In this document: in pieces, positions 10,307 through 22,300 of the stretch | How positions within the stretch are numbered: the first letter of the stretch is position 1 | Layout: every line of letters begins with the position of its first letter | NCBI GenBank assembly: GCA_936450465.1 | Contig: OW388302.1 | Span: 18,553,569 to 18,617,568 of the forward strand | Origin: Gibbula magus | Taxonomy: Eukaryota; Mollusca; Gastropoda; Trochida; Trochidae | DNA length: 64,000 bases | Reading direction: 5' to 3' | Notes under the pieces: generated by a model | Databases searched by the model: none | Seen by the model: only the letters and a program-made list of their open reading frames with translations | Told to the model about the DNA's origin: nothing | Position numbers and translations under genes: made by a program

Positions 10307-13300
10307 GTGAGAAGTTCTTTCTGTAATCATGTGATTTACAATCATCAGCCACTTTTAGACATGTTGCTGGGCTCAGTGGATTCTCTTAACAGACATGGAT
10401 CCACCGTTGATCTCAAACTCCTTGTTTAGACTATGATAAAGAGTCGGTATTACCTTGCAAGTTTCCCATCAACTGCATCTGTTTTATATGTGTTGAAGTG
10501 TTAATTTGATAGATTTAGCTGACTACAACATTATTGAAAGTCCACTTAGTGATGATGAAGATGTAAGACATTGTTGTTGATGGTGATAAGAAAGGTTTTG
10601 TAATGATAATGATGATGTTGGTTAAAGTATGCTGTTGGCAAAATACATGGTTTTTAACAACAAATTAGATGATGGAGATTATATAAAGTGAATTAAATAC
10701 CAAATAATCTTACTTTCATATAAATACTTAAATATCATTGGTCAATGACAAATCAACAAGTTTCCATGTCATCATCGCTGAAAAAACTAGAGGGGAATTT
10801 TAACCATTCTCTTGGATAATAGTCTGATGTACCCCCGAGATAAGCATGTAGCATATGATATAAGGTAGATGTGGGTTCCTGAGACTCTAATGAGAGCAAT
10901 GATCTCCTGTGACAGGACTCGGACGAGGCGGATGAAGAGATCGTGGTAGACAGTGGAGAGAAAGCCTTGACCACTCTCAGCCCCAGTCCCTCACATGTGG
11001 ACGCTATTGCTGTACAAGGTTCCTCTGCTCAACAACCTGCAGTCTTTGTAGCTCAGCTCAACGCTCGCGCTGAGGCTATTGTGGAACGTACCATGGGTAA
11101 GTTGCAGTGTTACAGTGTTACTTCTTTGAGTTAGATGTTTTATATAAGTTATAACATTCAGTGGAGGTTTACATCGTGAATTATAAGACCCGCATTATTT
11201 TTTATTCTACTCACCTCCGGCTTGTAGAATAAAAAATAATGCGGGTCTTATAATTCACGATGTAAACCTCCACTGAATGTTATAACGTATTTATCCTACC
11301 GAATGTCTCAAAATATCATTAAAAACAAACAGAAATGCTCGAACATCGCTTATTCAAAGAAGCAACAAATCTGGGTCAGAGTCAAAACAAACTGGTTCAG
11401 GGGGGACAGTTCATGTGTCAATTCAAAGGGTCATGGGTCATGAGTAATCATTTTTTGAAAACAATGTTTATGTTCTGAATGCTGCAATTTTGAAAAACTG
11501 ATGGAAACATCGATGCTGAATTAGTGTTGTCTGGCAGGGGAAAGTCATCGAAAAGCGCATCCAAATTTATTCCCTCTAACTCAGAAGACACAGCATTATT
11601 ATCAAATGCATCATTATTTGCCACTGATACCTCCCCCGTGCGCGTGTTGTTGACATGGGTCAAGGTCGCGCGTGCAGGGCACTGGGCACGTTTGACACAA
11701 ATCCTTTGGATATAGCTGCGCTCATGGATATCTTCTCCTGGTTTGATACACACTGGTAAACGGTAAGCGAATATACGCTTTTGTGGCCTGTAACGCTCAT
11801 TATTTGCGCACTTGCAAAATTGTTTCTTGTCAAGATCGTCGACGCACGCTTTATTTTCGGTAGCGGGCTATAAGGCATTTATCACCCTCGGTGACATTTA
11901 TCCACCTGGGTGAGGGTGAATATGGTTATTTGTTCAGGGTCACGTGGACCAATCATTCTTACATGAGGTAGGATAATTTGTTTTATGTCTCTGAGGTACA
12001 GGTATTCTATATATCAGAGAGAGATAGAGATATATATATATATATACCGGTAATGGATTATGACAAACTTTAATTACTTAACTTCTATTCATTTGCCTTC
12101 ATATGCATCCGTATTGTATCTCTGCTTTGGGGCTTACAGAAGGTGACATGTGGCAGTATTGACACTTGCATCCGTATTGTATCTCTGCTTTGGGGCTTAC
12201 AGAAGATGACATGTGGCAGTATTGACACTTGCATCCATATTGTATCTCTGGCAGTATTGACACTTGCATCCGTATTGTATCTCTGCTTTAGGGTTTACAG
12301 AAGATGACATGTGGCAGTATTGACACTTGCATCCGTATTGTATCTCTGCTTTAGGGCTTACAGAAGATGACATGTGGCAGTATTGACACTTGCATCCGTA
12401 TTGTATCTCTGCTTTAGGGCTTACAGAAGATTACATGTGGCAGAATTGACACTTGCATCCGTATTGTATCTCTGCTTTAGGGCTTACAGAAGATGACATG
12501 TGGCAGTATTGACACTTGCATCCGTATTGTATCTCTGCTTTGGGGCTTACAGAAGATGACATGTGGCAGTATTGACACTTGCATCCGTATTGTATCTCTG
12601 GCAGTATTGACACTTTCATCCGTATTGTATCTCTGCTTTAGGGCTTACAGAAGATGACATGTGGCAGTATTGACACTTGCATCCGTATTGTATCTCTGGC
12701 AGTATTGACACTTGCATCCGTATTGTATCTCTGCTTTAGGGCTTACAGAAGATGACATGTTGCAGTATTGACACTTGCATCCGTATTGTATCTCTGGCAG
12801 TAGTGACACTTGCTTCCGTATTGTATCTCTGGCAGTATTGACACTTGCATCCGTATTGTATCTCTGCTTTAGGGCTTACAGAAGATGACATGTGGCAGTA
12901 TTGACACTTGCATCCATATTGTATCTCTGGCAGTATTGACACTTGCATACTATTGTATCTCTGCTTTAGGGCTTACAGAAGATAACATGTGGCACTCTGC
13001 GGAGGAGGATATAGATGTAGTGTCGGTCGATGCCGCTGGGGGCAGGGGACGTCACTCTGCTAGAAGTAAGTTGTGTTGTGAAGAAATGGACAGATGATGT
13101 ATCTTCATCTTACATGGATGATAACTATGAAACATGCTATAGGAGCTACTGTTAATCTAAAACAAGGCTGTATGTTTAAGTCAGTATCAGTATTGATTGG
13201 ACAGTGGTGACAGTTAAGTACAGAAATGTCTTTTTTGTCTCCTGAGACACTGTATTCAGTGCTGTCTGTTCATTCTTGTTAATATTATATATCTCATGAC

Positions 13301-16300
13301 ATTTGGTGACTAACTATATTGATGGATTATGCTTATGTGAACTTTGGTGACTTTGACCTTATATTTTAGGTCACCACAACACTTTGACCACTTTTCAAAC
13401 TCTTCTAAATGCTATAATCAACGATAGTACTTTATTTCTCCAAATCAAATGACTGCCTTTATTGTCAGATGAGACATGCCTTTCCCCTTGATGCCCTTGA
13501 CATTATCATCAGGACACTTTTTACCAGTAATATAAGAATAATCAATGAGTTAATTATTGTGATAGACTCCAAGCTTTAGCGAGGAGTTTGACATTATAAT
13601 TCACGAGGGACAGATAAGCCGTAATTCTGAGCACCAAGTTGGTAATTCTTTTCTTACCCAAGATCATTTTAATGCTTAAAATAAAAAAAAAGAGGTGAAG
13701 TCATGATCTTTGATTAGACTAAAAATACGCCATTCATAAACTCTCTCACACCTTCAAGATGCGCACACTTAAATAGTTTACAACTTGAGCTCTTTTCTAG
13801 AATGATTCTAAAGTAACTGTTGAAGTTTATTCCTAAAATGGTTTACTGACAAGGAAACAACTCGTCTATATTGTAAATATTACCGTAAAGTGAAAGAAAA
13901 TTAGTGAATATGTGAACTGACAATCCCTCTGTTAGAATACAAGATAGTTGTGTAATTACGTCACCAAATGACATCATGGTTAATGACGTCACAAAGCCAT
14001 GACGTCACGGCAGTGCAGCCAGTCACTCTTGCATGCTGCACCGCCTTGCAAGTTTAGTACTGTAAATACGGTCTCAGAAACGTAGATTGAACATGATTTT
14101 TTATTAGCTCATCAGGCCTGAAAGGCCCGATGGGCTTATGGCATGGCATGGTGTCCGGCGTCCGTCCATCCGTCCATCCGTCCATCCGTCCATCCGTAAA
14201 CTTTTCGTTTATTCGACTTCTTCTCCAGAACCAATGACTCCACAGAGCTGAAATTTTATGTGCAGACTCCTTGACCAATGGGGATTCTAAATTGTAAATT
14301 TCATGACCCCATGACCCCAAATGGGGTCACAGGGGTCACATCCTTAAAAACCTATTTTCATCTTCTTCTTCAGTTCCAAAAGGTCTAGAGAGCTGAAAAG
14401 TTGTGTGCAGACTCCTTGGCCAATGGTGATTCTAAATTGTAGATTTCTTGACCCCATGACCCCAAATGGGGTCACAGGGGTCACATCCTTAAAAACCTAT
14501 TTTCATCTTCTTCTTCAGTTCCAAAAGGTCAAGAGAGCTGAAAAGTTGTGTGCAGACTCCTTGGCCAATGGTGATTCTAAATTGTAGATTTCGTGACCCC
14601 AGGACCCCAAATGGGGTCACAGGGGTCACATCCTTAAAAACCTATTTTCATCTTCTTCTCCAGTTCCAAAAGGTCTAGAGAGCTGAAAAGTTGTGTGCAG
14701 ACTCCTTGGCCAATGGGGATTCTGAATTGTAGATTTCGTGACCCCGAGACCCCAAATGGGGTCACTGGGGTCACATCCTTAAAAACCTATTTTCATCTTC
14801 TTTTTCAGTTCCAAAAGGTCTAGAGAGCTGAAAAGTTGTGTGCAGACTCCTTGGCCAATGGTGATTCTAAATTGTAGATTTCGTGACCCCATGACCCCAA
14901 ATGGGGTCACAGGGGTCACATCCTTAAAAACCTATTTTCATCTTCTTCTCCAGTTCCAAAAGGTCTAGAGAGCTGAAAAGTTGTGTGCAGACTCCTTGGC
15001 CATTGGGGATTCTAAATTGTAGATTTCGTGACCCTGTGACCCCAAATGGGGTCACCGGGGTCACATCCTTAAAAAACTTATTTTCATCTTCATTTTCCAG
15101 TTCCAAAAGGTCTAGAGAGCTGAAAAATTGTGTGCAGACTCCTTGGCCATTGGTGATTCTAAATTGTAGATTTCGTGAACCTGTGACCCCAAATGGGGTC
15201 ACAGGGTTCACATCCTTAAAAACCTATTTTCATCTTCTTCTCCAGTTCCAAAAGGTCTAGAGAGCTGAAAAGTTTTGTGCAGACTCATTGGCCAATGGGG
15301 ATTCTAAATTGTAGATTATGTGACCCCGTGACCCCAAATGGGGTCACAGGGTTCACATCCTTAAAAACCTATTTTCATCTTCTTCTCCAGTTCCAAAAGG
15401 TCTAGAGAGCTGAAAAGTTGTGTGCAGATTCCTTGGCCAATGGGGATTCTAAATTGTAGATTATGTGACCCCGTGACCCCAAATGGGGTCACAGGGGTAA
15501 CATCCTTAAAAACCTATTATCATCTTCTTCTCCAGTTCCAAAAGGTCTAGAGAGCTGAAAATTTGTGTGCATACTCCTTGACCAATGGGGATTCTAAATT
15601 GTAGATTATGTGACCCCAAATGGGGTCACAGGGGTCACATCCTTAAAAACTTATTTTCATCTTCTTCTCCAGTTCCAAAAGGTCTAGAGAGCTGAAAAAT
15701 TGTGTGCAGACTCCTTGGCCAATGGGGATTCTAAATTGTAGATTATGTGACCCCGTGACCCCAAATGGGGTCACAGGGGTCACATCCTTAAAAACCTATT
15801 TTCATCTTCTGCTCCAGTTCCAAAAGGTCTAGAGAGCTGAAAAGTTGTGTGCAGACTCCTTGGCCAATGGGGATTCTAAATTGTAGATTATGTGACCCCG
15901 TGACCCCAAATGGGGTCACAGGGGTCACATCCTTAAAAACCTATTATCATCTTCTTCTCCAGTTCCAAAAGGTCTAGAGAGCTGAAAAGTTGTGTGCAGA
16001 CTCCTTGGCCAATGGGGATTCTAAATTGTAGATTATGTGACCCCGTGACCCCAAATGGGGTCACAGGGGTCACATCCTTAAAAACCTATTATCATCTTCT
16101 TCTCCAGTTCCAAAAGGTCTAGAGAGCTGAAAAGTTGTGTGCATACTCCTTGGCCAATGGGGATTCTAAATTGTAGATTATGTGACCCCAAATGGGGTCA
16201 CAGGGGTCACATCCTTAAAAACTTATTTTCATCTTCTTCTCCAGTTCCAAAAGGTCTAGAGAGCTGAAAAGTTGTGTGCAGACTCCTTGGCCATTGGGGA

Positions 16301-19300
16301 TTCTAAATTGTAGATTTCGTGACCCTGTGACCCCAAATGGGGTCACCGGGGTCACATCCTTAAAAAACCTATTTTCATCTTCATTTTCCAGTTCCAAAAG
16401 GTCTAGAGAGCTGAAAAATTGTGTGCAGACTCCTTGGCCATTGGTGATTCTAAATTGTAGATTTCGTGAACCTGTGACCCCAAATGGGGTCACAGGGGTC
16501 ACATCCTTAAAAACCTATTTTCATCTTCTGCTCCAGTTCCAAAAGGTCTAGAGAGCTGAAAAGTTGTGTGCAGACTCCTTGGCCAATGGGGATTCTAAAT
16601 TGTAGATTATGTGACCTTGTGACCCCAAATGGGGTCACCGGGGTCACATCCTTAAAAACCTATTTTCATCTTCTTCTCCAGTTCCAAAAGGTCTAGAGAG
16701 CTGAAAAGTTGTGTGCAGACTCCTTGGCCATTGGGGATTCTAAATTGTAGATTTCGTGACCCTGTGACCCCAAATGGGGTCACCGGGGTCACATCCTTAA
16801 AAAACCTATTTTCATCTTCATTTTCCAGTTCCAAAAGGTCTAGAGAGCTGAAAAATTGTGTGCAGACTCCTTGGCCATTGGTGATTCTAAATTGTAGATT
16901 TCGTGAACCTGTGACCCCAAATGGGGTCACAGGGGTCACATCCTTAAAAACCTATTTTCATCTTCTTCTTCAGTTCCAAAAGGTCTAGAGAGCTGAAAAA
17001 TTGTGTGCAGACTCCTTGGCCAATGGGGATTCTAAATTGTAGATTATGTGACCCCGTGACCCCAAATGGGGTCACAGGGGTCACATCCTTAAAAACCTAT
17101 TTTCATCTTCTTCTCCAGTTCCAAAAGGTCTAGAGAGCTGAAAAGTTGTGTGCATACTCCTTGGCCAATGGGGATTCTAAATTGTAGATTATGTGACCCC
17201 ATGACCCCAAATGGGGTCACCGGGGTCACATCCTTAAAAACTTATTTTCATCTTCTTCTCCAGTTCCAAAAGGTCTAGAGAGCTGAAAAATTGTGTGCAG
17301 ACTCCTTGGCCAATGGGGATTCTAAATTGTAGATTATGTGACCCCGTGACCCCAAATGGGGTCACAGGGGTCACATCCTTAAAAACCTATTTTCATCTTC
17401 TTCTCCAGTTCCAAAAGGTCTAGAGAGCTGAAAAGTTGTGTGCAGACTCCTTGGCCAATGGGGATTCTAAATTGTAGATTATGTGACCCCGTGACCCCAA
17501 ATGGGGTCACAGGGGTCACATCCTTAAAAACCTATTTTCATCTTCTTCTCCAGTTTCAAAAGGTCTAGAGAGCTGAAAAGTTGTGTGCAGACTCCTTGGC
17601 CAATGGGGATTCTAAATTGTAGATTATGGGGTTCCGTGACCCCAAATGGGGTCACAGTGGTCATGATCTAAGAACCTATCTTTTGCTTGTAAACAATAAC
17701 TTAAATAACTTAAATATTCAACTTTAGATAGTAAATCAATGAAATCCTGATGAGCTACAGAGCCCATGGCTCTATTTTTTATATGTTTTACTGACGTGTG
17801 ACTTGAAATTGGTATGCCCGAAATTGTTCATCTCTGTGATTTAGCTAAAATAGAACAGCTAAGCAATTCATGAATGGACTATGACATCATGCTTCCGTCA
17901 ACCAATCAAAATGCAAGTTATATAAATTTAGAAAAACTGTAATTCCCATGACCATTATGAAAACTTTAATACCCGGCATATCTTTGCCTGCTTGGGTAAG
18001 AATGCAATATATGCCACTATGTGAGTATCTACTTAACTATATGATTATTTCCTGATACAGGTACGGCTGCAAGTGGCACAGGTCCCGCACAAGAGGGCCA
18101 GGCTGCAACACTGAGTGAGAACTTCAGGAACTATCTGGGTCATCTCTCGAACCTGACAGAGGAGCCACACCCCCCTGGCATGTTCTGTCCTAACCCTGCT
18201 ACACCCATCAACATCTATCCCTCCGAGGAAAGACCACATGGACGAGAGGCCTGGCTTGACAGGAAGCATGTTCCAGCCCCGCAGTGCATGATGGGAGAAA
18301 GCAGTAGAGAACACCCTGTGATCCGGGATGTTTTGTTTAACTGTGATGCCATGGATGATTCCGAGCCTGATGACGTGTTTCAACCATCGTCGTCGAGTGA
18401 CATGTTCGAACCGACCAATCCCTACTCACTATTCAACCTGCCCCGACCTCAAGCAGTGCAGTATGTGAAGGACAGAAAGGGAGGAAAGTCAGGTTGCAGG
18501 AACGGTGCTGGCGCTAGTCGAGGTGTTCCATGTGACTCCACTCAATCGGACCCATTAGGAGCTCACGCTGCCGCCTCTCATGAACAGATAGCAGAGCTAG
18601 ACGGTATCAGCGACGGAGATTCCGACGTAGACATTGTATCGTTACCTTGCTCAGAAAACGCTCAGAGACAGCTGCCTGCAACAGATGAGTGCAGGATCGC
18701 TAAAGTGACTCTCTCGGAACAAGCTGCTAATAATGTGTCAATGTCCGATCAGAGGAATGTGAGTACATCTGGAGTGTCACCCTCTCCCGTGATCACACAC
18801 AACGTTGACATGGCTTCAGTCAGTGACGACCACGCCTACCTCAACTCAGTGCCAGTGCAAGACCCACGTAAGCGGAAGTGTGTCTCGTTGAAGCGAGGAT
18901 GTCATGAGAGGGGACCTCTGTCTGCTCAGGAAGGGACATCTGATAGTTCTGTGGAATACGGACAAGCAGCCGCAGCTGATAATGCTCTTTTTATTGACCC
19001 CGACCCTACAGGGTTTAGGCGTTACCATGGCAATCAACACCAGAGAGCATCACCCATAGTTCCAGATGTACATCTCACGGATGGATCGGATGATAGTGAT
19101 GTGGAGGTTGTGAAAATAGAACCAAGGTTAGTCTTTCACTCTCAACAAGTTTTGCTGTACTTGAATATTATCATGATCTTTCACAGTTTTTATCAGACAT
19201 TGTCAACCTATTTTCACTTATTGCCTTTACTTTTGTTACTTACCAGTTGAATGGATTCTAAAGTCTGTAAGGAGGATAATTTGATCGGTAATTCTGTTCC

Positions 19301-22300
19301 AGTGATGGAGGGAGATGTTATGGTAATAAGAACATTGTCAATGTTTCAGACCGAGGAAGAGACTAGAGTCATCCGGCCGAGCGACAGTGGTTGTTGATCT
19401 CACAGAGTCTGATGATGGTAACTGATCTTTTTACTTTTCAGCCATCTGTTAATATTTGTGAAATAGTCTGTAATCTGTTAAAAGAGGAAGTAGGATAGAG
19501 CAAACCAAAGCCCATTATCATCCCCTGCCACAACAAAGTTTGGGGAGTATAGAAATGATTTCTGTGTGTCTGGTCTTTCATTTCAGCTCACTGAAACTTG
19601 GTAGGCAAACAATCACCATATATGACTTTTATTTTTAGCCTTTTCCATGGAAGCACAACTTACAAGTTTTTTTCTTGACCTGAATTAAACAAAACTAGAC
19701 CTTGCTCAATAAAACTTCGTACATTTATGTGAAAAATTAATTCCAAGTCCAGAATTAAGAAATGTGGAACGTCATGTATAGATGTTTCTTTGTGGTTTTT
19801 CAACTTCTGACTTTCCCACTTAGCGGGGGATATAGTAACACTGCCTGGTTGTTATGCTATTGAACTGGTTTCTAGAAGGGATTATGGGGTAATTTACCAC
19901 TCTTTTCACTTGATGTTCCTCAGCATTTTGAGAGTAGGATACTTTACCATTTCAAAGAAACCCATCTGTTTAGATTGGTTGAAATAACCTTTTCAGCTTA
20001 CCTAGGTACAACTCTTCTATTATAAGAGCATTTGCCTTCGGATCAAAAGGTCAAGTGTTCGAATCCTGCCAGTAAGGTTTGGGTGCTATGCTACATTGAA
20101 TGTCAACGCACTACCACCCATGGTTTGCTCGTTCCAGCTGTTCCTCGCAGGTTTCACTGCAATGTATATTCAGAATTGTGTTGCGAGCTTTCCCCCTAGT
20201 ATCCATGATACAAGTAAAACTCACTTGAAAGTGACATTAAACCCCAAATCACGTCACCTCACCTTTATATAAGTGCTCATCAGTCAGTAATGTATTGTAC
20301 ACATGGTGAAATCTGAACATGAACCATGAAGCTGTAGGGAAGTTGAAATCTACTTGTTTAACTTTGTAGTACCTGATCATGTGGTAAATTGTACTACATT
20401 GTAAATCTCTGCACTTTTTCCTCAGACAACAGTGCTTCCCAGTCCTGCAAACTAGTGACGCCCCAGGGAGCAGAAGCCAGTACATCGTCTCAACCAGGCC
20501 CCTCGTCCACACCGCTCGTACCTCCGGCCCAACAAGCACCTGCTCCTGTAATCTCCCAGTCGTCCTCCCACGCTCAGGTTCCCCGCTCTTTTGCTGGAGG
20601 CGCGGTGATAGGGGGGAGTCATCATCACTTCCACCCCCGGCCTCCCCCAGCCCACTCTCAACAGATACACCACCCCCAGCCAGCTCATACATGCAGGCTT
20701 CATGATCATGCTCCGTGTCAGGATCATACTTATACTTGTGCTGGGGTACGTATTGCGACGTGTTTGTTATAATGCTCTGTAAAATACATCAAAATGTTAA
20801 CCCTTAACTTGCGGGTCCTCATGCATCATCTGGTGGCCAATCAAGACCCTTTGTTAACAAGTTGTCATTCTTGTAAATTGGCTTTTTCAAATTGAAATGT
20901 TAGGAAGATACAAATAGATGCGCGAGACTTTCTTGTATAACTGCAAATTACAACTCATTATATCCCTACTTTTTAGCCTCAATCTTTTTCGTAGCCTAAA
21001 TAGAAAACTGTATGACTTCAAAACTTTTGGTATAGATGATAGCTATGTGGTGATGTTGTGGATACAACTGCATGGTGCAAATCATTTTGGAAATTTTGAC
21101 CCAATACAGCCAAGTTTTCTTACTGTTTCCTTTCCGGAGCATCAGTCAAAATTTTTATGGGAAAATTACCAATTACGACGCAAGTCTTCAAATTAATGCT
21201 ATATTAAGAGGGTTAAACTATAGGCAGAGGTGTGTGAGCAATGCTCACTGTTGTCTGGTTCTTTCAGCACCAGCAGATGTCGGGGCCAGACTGCAATGAG
21301 AGAGTGAACTGTGGACTGCACCACCACTCGGAGAGGGGACACTGTCGGCTCCACCATGCCCTGCCTCCACACTCACACAGCCACGCCCACTCACACAGCC
21401 ACGCCCATGGACACGCCTCCCATGCACATGGACACGCCCCCCACAGACATTCCCATTCCTCTCACCACTCGCACAGAGCGATGCAGGGACCTTGTGTTGG
21501 TGGGTAGTTCTTTATGAATCATTCTTATATATAATAATGTTAAATTGGTTTTGAAATGTTTTATTAGTTATATTTCTTCTTTTATAATGTTTATATTTGG
21601 TTATTTTGTTTTTGAAAAGGTTTCTGTTAGTTCTTCACTTTCCGTTTAACGAGTTACCTGTATTCCCTTTAATACAAGTGACTTAACAAGCAAATAAACA
21701 ATTGTACCTAATGATAGGTGACAGTGATTGTTAACAATTGTCCGTACAGTACACTCAAAATGTTATCTTCAACCTTGTTTTCCTATGAGCCTAAAGTTGT
21801 CTTTTTAAATCTATGAATACATTGTAACTCCTTGAAGAAACTCCTAAAGATAATGCCCAAGGTATATAACTCTCTTGTTCCTCTTTTCAGGTTCCTGCAG
21901 TCATGTAGGGCATGTGCACCGACCGACCCCGCAGCCGCCTCGTGCCCACATCCACCACCACCACTACCACCCTGCCCCCTTCACCATGCAGCCCCACAAC
22001 GTAGCCATGCCAATCCCCACTCCCCACCCCCACCCCCATCCCCACCCTCATCCCCATCAGAGACTGCTGCACCACCAAGTGCCTGATCTGCCCTGCCACG
22101 CTGCCAACGAACCTGGCCCCTCAGGTATGACGGTGTACACCCCGAGGGATCTGGCCACACCCAGTCACATCCACCCCCCTCAACACCAGCCCATGCCTGA
22201 ACCGATGGCCCTCCACCATCAAGGGGCACGTAACTCTTGTGCAATGAGTGTCAACACAGTGCCACCCCATACAGAAGTCGTCGTACAGACCAATCAGAGG

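Noticed and set aside
11448..11753. Treating the acidic - strand ORF as a host gene
   Set aside because: It overlaps, in another frame, the recombinase-like remnant and lacks its own start context or exons.
12104..12993. CRISPR-like spaced repeats
   Set aside because: Units are contiguous, with no unique spacers; the setting is an intron of a eukaryotic gene.
14924..16988. Repeated 91- and 95-codon ORFs on both strands
   Set aside because: Shadows of the 145-bp tandem units, identical from unit to unit on both strands, including a palindromic core.
18045..18383. 112-codon ORF on the - strand
   Set aside because: Antisense to RNF111 exon 4, which has clear splice sites and family features on the + strand.
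21832..22244. Pro-rich and Gly-rich ORFs in other frames of RNF111 exon 8
   Set aside because: The frame that joins exons 7 and 9 is the His/Pro one; the others break at the splice borders.
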